NCBI RefSeq assembly: GCF_018446385.1
Contig: NC_056006.1
Span: forward strand, 1,302,001 to 1,366,000
Direction: 5' to 3'
Origin: Zingiber officinale
Lineage: Eukaryota; Streptophyta; Magnoliopsida; Zingiberales; Zingiberaceae
Length of the DNA stretch: 64,000 nt
In this document: positions 1 through 10,916 of the stretch, piece after piece
Position numbering within the stretch: the stretch's first letter is position 1
How the letters are laid out: the number at the start of each line of letters is the position of its first letter
Program-made: the position numbers and the translations under genes
The notes under the pieces: generated by a model
The model's input: the letters and a program-made list of their open reading frames with translations, nothing else
Databases searched by the model: none
What the model was told of the DNA's origin: nothing

Positions 1-1280
1 TCTAATTTCTCAAATCTTGACCTCAAAGATTTGATTTTCCTTCCATTAATCCTCAAACTTAGATTTTTTATTTATCTTTTAAGAATTTTTCCTTTTAAGC
101 ATATATCTATTTTTCTTAGATTTCATGCCTAAATCATTTTCTTACCTTCCTATCCTTAGGTAAGGTTGTTCTAGCATAATGTGTTATATACTTTTTCTTA
201 ACCTTATCATACTTCCTATTTTCATGATAAATAGAATTAAAATGATATAAATTATTTATAGCATGCTTTTTATCATTTTTTAAAGAAATTGCATCAATAA
301 ATGATACCATGGATTTACTCTTAAGAACTCCCCCTTGAATTGAGCTTCGTCCTTGATTTTTGATCGAAATCTTCCTTCTTGGGCATTGATTCCAGTAGTG
401 CCCCTTTTTATTATTTAGGAAGCATATAATATGCTCCTTGCCTTTGTGTATCACGGTTCTGACTTCCTTCGATTTTTCTTTTGTCTTGGAAGCCACTTGA
501 ACCTTCTTCATGACTAAATTAGGGCACTTACTCTTATAGTGTCCTCTTTCTCTATACTAAAAACAAATAATATGATTTTTTTTTATAACTTGAAATTGTT
601 ATACCTTTACATGTAGGAGTGGCACTTTCTTCATTCAATCCGGATGTAGAGGCTTCTTCTTTCTCTGGAACCAATGATCTACACTCCCCCTCAATCCTTG
701 AGGTGGATGTCTCTTCATCTTCATCCTCAGATGTTGAGTATCTCTCAATCTCTGAATCCTCATGTAGATGAAACAAAGAGTTTCTCTCTTTGCCTTTGTC
801 GTTGCTCTCAATTGAGGATGGAGCTTCACCAGTTTTCTCCATAGCTCTTTGGCATCTTCATAATCTCCAATTTGGCTCAAAATATTGCTTGAAAATAAAT
901 TGACCAATAATATGATCACTTTGTCATTAGCCTCACATCTTTAGATTTGTTCCTTGCTCCATTTGCTTCTTTTGATGAGTTTACCTTTGCTATCACTTGG
1001 AGCATCAAATCCCTCCATTAAAGCAAATCATTGCTCTATCTCTATCATGAAGAAATTTTTTATTCTTGATTTCCAAAGATAGAAACTTGACACTATGAAT
1101 GGTGGAGATGTTCGAGTATCAAATCCGAATCCATCTTGGAAATCCATCTTGAAGTTGAGCTCTCTAGATGATGAGTCTTTGACTTGTTGACTTTAGGGCT
1201 TCAACTTCTTCTTCTTCCTCTAGCTTGTTGCTCTTTCCGGCCATGAGTCCAATGAAGAGCGATCTTACTCTAATACTACT
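1..1280 (-). pseudogene. Copia-like gag remnant (family B), minus strand
   Basis: Broken gag of an LTR retrotransposon read right to left, beginning beyond the primer site near 1262-1279 (reverse complement AGTATTAGAGTAAGAT, a decayed form of the usual TGGTATCAGAGC Met-tRNA site). Recognisable pieces are a gag segment of the type YEDAKELWRKLVKLH at about 800-860, an acidic Ser/Glu-rich stretch at 640-780, and two degenerate CCHC zinc knuckles (about 500-560 and 375-430, the second reading CFLNNKKGHYWNQC). Both knuckles have lost a cysteine, and stops and frameshifts separate the pieces. The two-knuckle layout matches the S-family gag at 33813-35200. The element continues off the left edge, so pol content is unknown. 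Not functional. Confidence 0.7.
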
Positions 1281-2011
1281 TGTTAGGACCAAGGTGAGCT
1301 AGAGAGGGGTGAATAGCTTCTCTCGCTTCTGTTGGATCATTATGCACATGAGAAAGGGCGGGGGGTTGAATCAAGTGGTTTTAAAAAACTTATCTTTTTG
1401 GTTTTATAAAATAAGTACTTAGCGGAAAAGATAGAAATAGAAATAAAAAAAGCAAGAACTCGATCGGTTACTTAGTTCGGAGCCTTCGGCGACTCCTACT
1501 CCAGGATCCACGATCCCGTAAACCATATCAATGAACAATTCACTATAATCCTCTTCCGGAACTATCGGAAGAGAGAAATGAGTACAATAAAAAAGTTAGG
1601 ACAAGTGTAACACGCTACATTTTCCTTTGTATAAAAATTAAGTACAAAATAAAACTTCGTTACCCAACACTTGTAGATGATCAGATTAAGCTCGGTGTTG
1701 AACGTCTCCTCAGCAGTAGTTAGGCGCAGTCATAGCAGAGCAGTAGGACAAAATCGAAGCAGTCGAAACATCGCACAAACGCATAGAAGCTCGTAGAGGA
1801 ACTCAACCGAAGGCGCCTTCTAAGCTCTCAAAGGCGCCTTCCATCTGCTGAAAACACTTAGGTAATGTTCACCCAAGACATTTTTATACTCCTTTCGCCC
1901 TGCAAAATGTGTTAGTCCAACACAAAATATTTAACTTGCAAAATAAAGTTAGCACAATAAAAATAAGCAGTTTAGTAATTAGATTCTGTCTCTCCGAGAC
2001 CAGGATCTAGT

Positions 2012-2581
2012 TGTTGGAACCCCAAGGTGTTTTGATGTGATCAAACAAGTTAAATTAGGTCCTGTTTGGTTTAACCCTTGTGTCTAAGTGTGCAGGAGCT
2101 TAGGAGCACAGGAAGTCGAGTGGAAGACGCGGTTAGCGAGAAGGACGGCACGGGGAGAGAGCCGAGGGGCTCGGTGCGTCCGAGGGACAAGATGCCTCAG
2201 AAGACTACACCGGTGGACGAGAAGAACGTACGCGACGTTCGAGGGAACCCCAAACAGTGCTATAAATATAGCACTGATTCTCACAGTTAAATTAATTCAC
2301 TTGTAATCCAATTCTCTGTGCTATACTTTTCTGTTTGTGTTGTTAATGCTGTAAGAGGTTGCTCCACCCAAAGGAGAACTTCAGATAGCGTCATATTCTC
2401 CTTGGATTAGCAATCTTCTGATTGCAAACCAAATAACTCCTTTGTATCTACTTTCTTTTAATTATGCTCTTTGCTTTTTATTTACAAGTGTTTTTTATTT
2501 AGTTATAAGCCGAGAAAGAGTTGGTTTATTTTTCAGGGCAATTCACCCCTCCCCTCTTGTCGGCCTCCAAAGGGACCAACA
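2012..2581 (+). repeat. 5' LTR of A1 (internally deleted)
   Basis: Starts TGTTGGAACCCC and ends GGGACCAACA. It is 570 bp against 913 bp for the 3' LTR. The difference is a single block of roughly 345 bp present at about 5045-5390 but missing here after GACGTTCGAGGG near 2245. The retained part includes a TATA-like CTATAAATATAG at about 2261-2272, probably the retroelement promoter. Confidence 0.85.
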
Positions 2582-2582
2582 A

Positions 2583-2600
2583 GTTGTATCAGAGCGATGA
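2583..2600 (+). other. Primer binding site of A1
   Basis: GTTGTATCAGAGCGATGATG directly follows the 5' LTR. It is one change from TGGTATCAGAGC, the usual plant copia site complementary to initiator-Met tRNA. A2 has the unmutated form. Confidence 0.8.
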
Positions 2601-2641
2601 TGCTTCAGAAGGACTAACCGCCAACCGAAGCAAAAGAACCA

Positions 2642-3952
2642 ATGGTCGGACTAAGCATCGTTCCACCAAAATTCGAGGGAGATTTCATACACTGGAAACG
2701 TCGTATGGAGGTATTTCTGAAAATCGATTTCGAAATTCGTTTAATAATAAAATATGGTTTTGTAGCTCTGACGAATCAAAATGGAGAAGAAAAAGAAGAA
2801 AGTCTTTGAACGAAGAAGGATCAAAATGATTTTGTAGCGAATAACCGAGCGGAGTATCACTTGTTGAGCATGCTGCCACCGCAAGAAGTCAACCGCATCG
2901 GAAACTACTCGTCGGCCAAAGAACTTTAGGAAAACTTCCTAGAACTCCACGAAGGCACATCCGAAGCCAAGCTCGCAAGAAGAGATATACTTCGGAACAA
3001 ACTGATAAATATTCGTCTGGAAAGAGGTGAGAAAGTAGCTGATCTACATGCAAAGGTAAAAGAGTTAATTACCGGACTCGAGAACCTCGGTGAAATGATA
3101 ACCAACCGGGACACCATACCCTACACACTCAACGCCTTTCCCAGAACTCTGGAATGGACTTCGATAATCGACGCCTACTACATTTCAAAAGACCTAGAGG
3201 TTAGTACCCTAGAGGAATTATTTTCTACTCTTGAATTATATGAAACCAGATGTGCAGAGACAACAAAGGAATCAAGCCAGATTATGGCGCTAAATGCAAC
3301 CAAGAAGGATGAACCCAAGTCAGACTTAGAAAAAGATCAAGAAGCGTATATGGTAAGGAATTTTTAAAAATTCTTTCGATCTAATAAATTTAAAGAAATG
3401 CAGAATAAGAATAATCCAAGAAATAGAAGAATGGTTCATTGCTACCAGTGTCAAAAGGAAGGACACTTAAAAGAGGATTGCCCAGAACTCAAGAAAGATA
3501 AAGTCAAGATACCCAAGAAGCACAAGGATCTAAAAGCAACTTGGGACGACACTTCATCATCTGAATCCGAAGTACAAGAATATGCCAGACTAGCACTGAT
3601 GGTGAGCTATGAAGGGCAAAATACATTGGAACCCAACATCAATGAAGGGAGAGCGACTTCAGATGAATGCAGCAAAATAGGGGGAGAGTCAGGCTTCAAA
3701 TCTGATATGGTAAGTGAGGTATGCCTCTTACCTCCTGATCAGCTTTATTTTGGAATTAAGTCTATGGCAAAATCCATGTTCAAATTAAAAAGTAAAAATC
3801 TCAAATTAAAAAATAAAATTTTAGAAATAAAAAGAATTTTGGCAAAATCTTGTCTAATAGAAGACTTTGAAAAAGTAAAATTTGGAAATGATAAATTAAA
3901 AAAAAATAGAAAACTTGAAAAATTCTGTTTGTTCAAATATTTCTTCTTTTAG
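2642..3952 (+). pseudogene. gag pseudogene of A1
   Basis: One continuous frame from ATG 2642 encodes a copia-type gag: an N-terminal part (PPKFEGDFIHWKRRMEVF), a central helical gag domain (EVNRIGNYSSAKEL, then TLNAFPRTLEW), and a CCHC zinc knuckle CYQCQKEGHLKEDC at about 3440-3482. A C-terminal lysine-rich region follows. The frame is interrupted by TGA at 2807, TAG at 2927 and TAA at 3365, with no frameshift up to that point. The intact relative at 13210-14067 has Trp at the first two positions. The gag would assemble particles and bind RNA, but this copy cannot make full-length protein. Confidence 0.85.
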
Positions 3953-4812
3953 AAATTATAGAGAATTAAATTGGTACTATAGGTTTCACAAAAACCAAAT
4001 CAGAAAAATATCAAAGGTTTATATTCCTAAAAAATACCTAATTAACCCTGTAGGAAGGAACCTCTATTGGATTCCAAAAACCTGTTTAATTTAAATTTAA
4101 AATTAGACTTAGCATTTTCAGCAAGAAAATTAAACATTTAATTTCTTTTTAAGGCTTTGTCTAGAAAGTGGTTGTTGTTCCAATAACCAAGAAGGCCTAG
4201 TGCATCGCCACTGCTTGGAAGCCAAGTATTGAAATGAAAAGTTTAATTGACTAACTGAAAAAGTATTAATTTGAAATGCTTTAAAGGGTTACTCAATTTG
4301 TTTTAGACAATTCTCAAAAATATTTATGTTTGCAAAAACATAGAGAAATTTTCTAATTTTTTTAAAATTATTTTTAACTCAGAATTTTTTTTTACATAGA
4401 AACTTTTTACAACTCTTAACACTTATTAAAATTTCTTCTAAAAGTTTCACTTAGAAAAAATCAATATTATTTCTGTTAAAATATGTTATTCTGTTGCACA
4501 AAATGTTATGTTTAACTAAGAAAATCAAATTTCTTTTTACTTAGAAATTTTCATACTTAGATTTTTTTTAACACTTAAAATTTCCTAATTTATTGCAAAT
4601 TATTTTTAAAAAATTAACCTTAAACTTGTTAAAGAACCTCATTTTTTTTATGTGATCAAAGGGGAAGAAGAATGTTAAGCTTAGGGGGAGGTGTATTCAA
4701 AATTTTTCATTGAAAAATCTTACTTACACTTATTTGCAAAATTATTTATTTCTACATTATGTTTGTTTTACCATAGCTTAACTTGGGTTGCTCACATCAA
4801 AAAAGGGGAGAT
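3953..4812 (+). other. A1 non-coding spacer and polypurine tract
   Basis: AT-rich spacer between gag and the 3' LTR, with decayed gag C-terminal sequence in its first 130 bases. It closes with TGTGATCAAAGGGG near 4651 and TTAGGGGGAGG near 4680, both also present in A2 at 14631-14675. The purine tract AAAAAAGGGGAGAT lies immediately before the 3' LTR and would prime plus-strand synthesis. No other coding sequence is visible. Confidence 0.7.
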
Positions 4813-5725
4813 TGTTGGAACTCCAAGGTATTTGATGTGATCAAACAAGTTAAGTTAGGTCATGTTTGGTTTAACCCTTGTGTATAAGTATACAGGGGTT
4901 TAAGAGCATAGGAAGTCGAGCGGCAGACGCGATTAGTGAGAAGAACGACACGGGGAGAGAGCCGACGGGCTCGGTTCATCCGAGGGACGAGGTGCCGCGG
5001 AAGAGTACATCGGTCAACGAGAAAAACGTACACGACGTTCGAGGGATGAGAAATCCGGGAGGAAGGCTGCTCGAGGAGAAGGTTGGAAGTTGGGTTCGAG
5101 TGAGCCCTATTCCAGATGGCCGAGATCACCCAAGCTAGCGGAGCCAGAGCGAAAGACCCAGACCGAGGCGAGCTGAACCGGAGCAGAGGTCCCAAACACA
5201 AAAAGTCAACCGGAGTTGACATTGGGGGTCTAGGCGCCCGGAAACCTTCCAGGCGCTCGGAACAGTCCGGGGCGCTTGGAACCCTTCCGAGCGCCCGGAC
5301 CGAGTTTTTATCCAGATCGCGGTCAAACCGCGATCCGTGTGAAAGGGATAAAATTGTATCCCCCAGGGCGCCCGGAACCCTTCCAAGTGCCCTGAACAGT
5401 GCTATAAATATAGCACTGATTCTCATTGTTAAATAAATTCACTTGTAATCCAATTCTCTGTGCTATACTTTTCTGTCTATGATGTTAACGCTGTCAGAGG
5501 CTACTCCGCCCAAAAGAGATCTTCAGATAGTGCGTCATATTCTCCTTGGATTAGCAATCTTCTGATTGCAAACCAAGTAACTCTGTTGTGTCTACTTTCT
5601 TTTAATTAGTTTCTTTGCTTTTTATTTACAAGTGTTCTTTATTTAGTTATAAGCCAAGAAAGGGTTGATTTATTTTTCAGGGCAATTCACCCCTCCTATC
5701 TTGCAAGCCTCCAAAGGGACCAACA
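4813..5725 (+). repeat. 3' LTR of A1
   Basis: 913 bp, TGTTGGAACTCC to GGGACCAACA. It carries a GC-rich block of degenerate GGCGCCCGGA-type words (about 5225-5390) that is lost from the 5' LTR, then a TATA-like CTATAAATATAG. It is flanked on the right by the CTAGT target duplication. Confidence 0.85.
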
Positions 5726-5769
5726 CTAGTAAGGGTCTCAATTTAGGTTTTCGAAATAAACCTAAATTG

Positions 5770-6711
5770 TATAGGTCCTTGGTCGGCCGATTAGAGGGGG
5801 GTGAATTTCCTAAAATTGCAAACAAACCCTTTCTCGATCTTTGAACTAAGTTAGATAAACACTTATTTATAAATTGAAAGTAAATGCATAAAATAAAGAT
5901 AGAGACAAGAAATATTTACTTGGTTTGCAATCAGAGGATTGCTAATTTAAGGTAAATGTGGCTTACTAAAATCTCCTTCTTTCAAAGACAGAGTAGCCTC
6001 TTATAATGTCGAAAGTGTAGAAAAGTAAAGAACAGAACTAGAAGTTGAAGCACAGAATTCGTTTAAAAGTGTTGTTCTAAACTACTGAGACTAGGGCTCT
6101 ATTTATAGTCTACTGGTCGAATATGATCGTTTGCTGACATGACAACTTTGGGCGCTTGGAAGGGGATCGGGTGCTTGGGTGTGGATAAAACTTTATCCAC
6201 GTCGCAATGGTTCAGCAAAGATAAAATTTATCTAGTCAGGGTGCTCGGATTCCTACACTCACGTAGACTCCTGCGGAGGCGCCCTGGACCGCCTAGGGCT
6301 TTCTGGGCGCCCGGATCAGTCCAAGCGCCTAGACAGTCAACAACCTATTCACTGTCTATTTTTCCTCCATTCCTACTCCATTAGTTTGGGTGATTTCAGC
6401 CATCCGGAATAGGGTTCACCCGAACCCATTTTCCGACCTTCTCCTCGAGCAAGCTTCCGCTCCGGCTTCTCATCCCTTGAAAATGCCGCACGCTTCCTTC
6501 TTGTCTGCTAGCATACTCTTTCGCAACACCTCATCCCTCAGAAGCACTGATCCCGTCAACTCTCTCTCGTGTCGTCCTTCTCTCTAGCTACGTCTTTCGC
6601 TCGACTTCCTATGCTCCTAAGTTCCTGTACACTTAGACATAAGGCATCAAACAAACACAGGACCTAACTTGACTTAGTTGATCACATCAAAATCACAACG
6701 GGGTACTTACA
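5770..6711 (-). repeat. Solo LTR, A-related family
   Basis: 942-bp LTR in minus orientation with no internal region. Read on the minus strand it begins TGTAAGTACCCCG, continues with TTTTGATGTGATCAAC and the GGAGCATAGGAAGTCGAG block shared with other A-type LTRs, and ends GGACCTATA. AATTG is duplicated at 5765-5769 and 6712-6716. Solo LTRs arise by recombination between the two LTRs of a full element. Open frames in it (for example 6139-6587) are incidental. Confidence 0.8.
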
Positions 6712-7114
6712 AATTGGACCTGCACCTAAAATCCCAAATTGGGACTTGTTCTCACTGGATCACTCTCTTCTAATGACTTACCTTACTTATCTTGCAAAAT
6801 CGTTTGACTCTACCTCTATCCACCAGGTCTTCCCATTAGTTGTCAGGTTCGCAGATCGAACTGGACTTCGGCTAGCTGCCAGCTCCCATGGATTCAGCTG
6901 GACTTTCCGTCAGATATCGGGTCACTGCTTGACCTATTTGGACTTTTACACCAGCTATTAGGCCCTCTAGACCTAGCTGGATTTAAGCTTGATATCAGAC
7001 AAGTCAAGTCCTACACACTTGGTAGATAAGGTTAGATCAACTATGCATCTAACTTTAATCCATTTGTCATTCATTAAAACTTAGTTTTGATCCTTTGTCT
7101 CAAATGCACCAACA

Positions 7115-8795
7115 GCTTTGACGAAGATGAGTTGCAGTGGAATACTTGAAGTAAAGAACTCTCCAATGCTAATACGAGGATTTACTTGGTATCCACCTCC
7201 TTGAGGTGACTAATCGAAGGATTTAGCCCTCTCTTATACATACACTATAAAAGAGCTCCTTTTCAGAAATAATCTAGAGGTGGAGAAGTCTCGTACAAAC
7301 TTAGAAAAAAATACAACTTGAAACAAGGAAACAAATGTAAATACAAATTGAAACATGACTTAGCACTTTGAACCTTTATTTGCTTGAGCTTTTCTTGCCT
7401 TAGAATGCCTTTTGAAGGTAAGAAATACAGTAAAACTTGTCTCCTCTAAATCTCAAGAACTGCAGTCGAAAGCTCTATGGAGAACGGTTACAAAATAACC
7501 TTTTCTAGGGTTACCTCGAGCGCCTGAATCACTTAAGAATCTCCTAAGTGATTATAACGTCAACAACCTGCTAAGAACGGTTATATTTTTTAAACCTAAG
7601 CAATTATCCCAAACGCTTAAGAGGGGCAGAATCGATTAGCCTGATTGATTCCGCTTCCTTATGCTTAGCCTGCTCGATTTCGCTTCCTGCTTAATCGCTG
7701 ACCACAGCTGAAGCGATTAAGGTAATCGCTTCAACACCTTTCTATTCTTCACAGAAAGGATCTTAAGCGATCACCTTGATCATTTAAGGCCTACTAAATT
7801 GCTTTCCCTAAGCAATTCAACACCCTTCTATTCATTCACAATTTTGGGCCTTAAGTGATTAAGCTCTGCCAAACCGACTGTCTCAATCAATTTAGCAACC
7901 CTAGGTCCTAAACCCGAGTCCTAGGGTTCCCTCTCCTAATATTCGATCAACCGTGACCTATTAGGATTCCTCTATCAAGTGTCTGGTCAAAATTTGAGCC
8001 ACTTGGACTTTCCATCTCGTGGCAAGTGTCTGGTCAACATTTGACCCACTTGGACTTTCTAATCACCAGGTGTCCTATCAATCGTTGACCCACCTAGACT
8101 TTCTAATCACCAGGTGTCTGGTCAACCGCTGACTCACCTAAACTTTTCAATCACCAGGTGTCTGGTCAACTGCTGACCCACTTGGACTTTCCACTGCCTG
8201 GCTTCACTCACTACGACTTCTCATCTTCCTAGCTTCACTCACCAGAACTTTCCAACTGTTTATCTTCACTCACAAGGACTTTCCAACTACTTATTTTTAC
8301 TCACTAGGACTTTCTCACTACCTGACTTCACTCACCAAGACTTTCCAACTGTCTGACTTTACTCACCAGGACTTTCTCATTATCTAGCTTTACTCACTAG
8401 GGCTTTTCAATTGCTTGGCTTTACTCACCAAGATTTTCTCACTACTCAACTTCACTCGCTGGGACTTCCTTACTGCCCAACTTTACTCACCAAGACTTTT
8501 CATACCAAGTGTTCGGTCAACATTGATCCACTTAGTTTTTTTCTTCTGCCAATCATCCCGTTGTTCTTGCTCTTACTTAACCTCCAATTAAAACTTTCCC
8601 GATCAAGTATCTGGTCAACATTGACTTACTTAACTAGTACTCTTTCACTTCAAATTGGTTAACCTTTGATCAGAGGAGACTTAGTACCAATATTCTCCCT
8701 AATAGATAATTGTATTTACAATCTTCATATATTATCAAAAATCAAATTTGAATCAAATAGATCAATTTTGATCCATAAACAAATTGCACCAACTA
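7115..8795. repeat. Decayed LTR-like DNA with degenerate short repeats
   Basis: No gene. It contains a run of loosely repeated words of the type CACCAGGTGTCTGGTCAAC / TCACCAAGACTTTCC at about 7975-8640, and recurring AAGCGATTAAG-type words at 7600-7800. The right end reads AAATTGCACCAACT, like the right ends of the B LTRs at 7114 and 16188. It is best seen as an old LTR remnant; family and exact borders are uncertain. Confidence 0.45.
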
Positions 8796-9865
8796 AATAT
8801 TCTCTAAGAGATTTAAAGTAACTCAAACTTCCTATATTAGTTTATAAAAATTCATAATAAAATATAGATCACCCTGATCTATATTATTCTATAAAAATAA
8901 TATTTTATAAAAAAAAAATATTTTTTTTTAAAAATATGATTCATCATAGAGTTTTAATTAAACCTATTGCTTAAGCGTGTGCATTAATTTTAGAGTATTT
9001 ATAATAAAATATTTTGAATTGCAGGAAAGTTAATTTTTTCTTTAAAAAATATTTCTTAGTGCTTCTTTAATTTTTTTTCCTAAAAAAACAAAGGGATAGC
9101 TAAGAAAATGAAATGAAATATAAGAAAATGCTAATTGTTTTAATGGAAAAGGAAATTGAATTTAGCAATTATACATGCATTAATTTTCGTTTTTGGTAAC
9201 TTACCATCCAGGAAATTATTGAAAATTAGCAACAAAATCTTCAAAGCCTTCCATGGATCTTCCAAGTGCACTAATTTTTCTTTGTTTGGAAAGTTACTAT
9301 AAAATCAAATGAAATCTAGCAATCAAAGCTTCCCTCTTTTCCCTATGGCGGGAGATGTGTTTAAACTTTAAATCTGAATGATAGGTTAAATCGAAAAACA
9401 CTCATCGTCAAATTGATTCATAGCAAATAATAAGACACTTCAAGTGACCTAAATTTGTGATTTTAAAACATAAACTAGTATTGGTATCAAATGATCATGC
9501 GTTTGACCTTAATAATTAGTTGTAATTGGTCGAGTAATGATAATATTTTTAAATTCTCCCCTTTGGAATCTCGTTAAAATATTTTTTAAAAATTCTAAAA
9601 ATAATCAGAACATCAAAAATATATGTTACTTTTAGAACACCAGATTTATTTAAATATTTAAGAAAAAATGAACCGAATCAGTACAAAGAGAAAGATTATA
9701 CACTAAATAATAACATTAAGAAGCAACACTATAAAGGAACTAGCTGAAAATTTTTACAAAGCCTTCCTAAACTCTATTTTTTTCATATATATTTTTTACC
9801 TTCATTTTTAATTTTTTTTTCATACAAAAAAAAATCTATCTTCTTGATTAATCAGTTTCCGTAAT
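8796..9865. other. AT-rich upstream flank of the AHL gene
   Basis: No gene or recognised repeat. Long A/T runs, consistent with plant intergenic and promoter-distal DNA. Confidence 0.5.
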
Positions 9866-10079
9866 TTCTATTTATACCAATTCTCCCATTTAAAAGTTCA
9901 TTCGAGATCGTTCTCTCCTCGTTCCTTCTCCTTCGAGAATAAAAGAAGACACAAACAGGGAGAGAGGGAGTTTGAGCACGTTTTCTTCTCTCTGTTTTTT
10001 ATTTTTCTTTTTTTATCATAAATTTCAGGGGATTGATTGATTAATTATGGCGTTAGATTTTGTTGCAGGTTGAAGAAGA
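9866..10079 (+). promoter_or_regulatory. Putative core promoter and 5' leader of the AHL gene
   Basis: A TATA-like TATTTATACC lies at about 9869-9878, followed by a CT-rich stretch (TTCTCTCCTCGTTCC near 9910) typical of plant 5' leaders. A small open frame ATG 10047 to TGA 10071 (8 codons) ends six bases before the main ATG and is in the same frame. TTTTGTTGCAG at 10058-10068 could instead be a 3' splice site of a leader intron, which would remove that upstream ATG. The sequence alone does not decide between the two. Confidence 0.45.
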
Positions 10080-10916
10080 ATGGATCGTCTTCCTCCTTCG
10101 CACCTGGCTCGTGTTAGCAATGATCAAAGACTGCAGCAATCCAATGTCGATGAGGAGGTCAAGAACACTAACAACAGTAGCAACGAGGGGAGTAGCAGCG
10201 GCGGCGGAGAGGCCGGAGTGCAGAGCCAGAGGAAGCGCGGCCGGCCGCCGGGATCCAGGAACAAGCCTAAACCGCCTGTGGTCATCACGCGCGACAGCGC
10301 CCACGCGGTGCGTGCGCACGTGATGGAGGTGGCCGCCGGCCACGACATCGTCGAGAGCGTCGCCGAATTTGCGCGGCGCCGTCAGGTCGGCGTCAGCTTG
10401 ATCAGCGGCCGTGGGACCGTCTCCGACGTGACCGTCAGCGGGCCGGCCGGCGTCGTGATGCCGCTGCGTGGCCGGTTCGACATCGTCTCGCTCTCGGGGT
10501 TGGTCCTGCCGTCGTCGTCTCTGCCCGCGGCGTCATGGCTGACGGTGTACTTGGGCAGCGTGCAAGGGCAGCTGGTGGGCGGGAGCGTGGTGGGGCCGAT
10601 GGTGGCGGCGACGCCGGTGATGATCATGGCCTCCTCGTTCGGGAACGCCGCCTACGAGAGGCTGCCTCTGATGCCGGAGGAGCCGCCTGATCAAGACATC
10701 CGCCCGTTGCAGGGTCCGTCGCCGGCGCTTCCTCCGGTGCCGCAACAATTGGTAGGCGGCGCGAACAACCCCCCGCCGTTTCATGGGCACCTGCCGCAGC
10801 TGCTGAGTCTGATCAACAACACCAACACCACCACCACCACCACCACCAATCAGAACATCCTACCGTCGCCGGCCGACGACGAGTTCCGATCTTGGGGAAA
10901 AGCACAGAATCACTAA
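10080..10916 (+). CDS. AT-hook motif nuclear-localized (AHL) protein, clade A
   Basis: 278-aa intronless gene for a plant AHL DNA-binding protein. These nuclear proteins bind AT-rich matrix-attachment DNA through the AT-hook, multimerise through the PPC (DUF296) domain and repress growth-related targets. Visible features: a Ser/Gly/Asn-rich N-terminus, a type I AT-hook with core RGRPPG at residues 54-59 and the conserved SRNKPKPP tail, and a PPC domain at about 75-200. The PPC domain includes GRFDIVSLSG (131-140, usually GRFEILSLSG), GGSVVG, and the closing ASSFGNAAYERLPL. The C-terminus is Pro-rich with a Thr run from (ACC)n codons. The single exon and type-A PPC fit clade A. ATG 10080 is preferred because the in-frame TGA at 10071 blocks extension. 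Codon use is strongly GC-rich, unlike the flanks. Family assignment is firm; the orthologue is unknown. Confidence 0.95.
   Translation: MDRLPPSHLARVSNDQRLQQSNVDEEVKNTNNSSNEGSSSGGGEAGVQSQRKRGRPPGSRNKPKPPVVITRDSAHAVRAHVMEVAAGHDIVESVAEFARRRQVGVSLISGRGTVSDVTVSGPAGVVMPLRGRFDIVSLSGLVLPSSSLPAASWLTVYLGSVQGQLVGGSVVGPMVAATPVMIMASSFGNAAYERLPLMPEEPPDQDIRPLQGPSPALPPVPQQLVGGANNPPPFHGHLPQLLSLINNTNTTTTTTTNQNILPSPADDEFRSWGKAQNH

Larger units (their letters stand above)
2012..5725 (+). mobile_element. Complete gag-only LTR retrotransposon A1 (TR-GAG type)
   Basis: A structurally complete non-autonomous LTR retrotransposon. It has a 5' LTR (2012-2581), primer binding site, gag pseudogene, non-coding spacer, polypurine tract (about 4799-4811) and 3' LTR (4813-5725). 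A perfect 5-bp target duplication CTAGT lies at 2007-2011 and 5726-5730. There is no protease, integrase, reverse transcriptase or RNase H anywhere between the LTRs, and element A2 (12863-15705) has the same gag-only plan, so this is a family trait and not a private deletion. Gag-only elements are known in plants as TR-GAGs and move with enzymes supplied by a partner element. The host sequence is a family B LTR. Confidence 0.85.
1281..7114 (-). repeat. Family B LTR, interrupted by two insertions
   Basis: The LTR next to the B gag starts TGTTAGGACC at 1281 directly beside the primer site and ends GCACCAACA at 7114. It survives as 1281-2011, 5731-5769 and 6717-7114, about 1.17 kb once the gag-only element (2012-5725) and a solo LTR (5770-6711) are removed. 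Continuity across the insertions is supported by the partial copy at 15706-16188, which carries the same sequence uninterrupted (GGATCTAGT followed by CAAAGTCCCAATTTAGG). The LTR includes G-rich and C-rich stretches and no gene. Confidence 0.7.

Noticed and set aside
4860-5436. 188-codon minus frame and 106-codon plus frame in A1's 3' LTR
   Set aside because: Both lie in a GC-rich LTR block, are absent from the other LTR by deletion, and have no domain.
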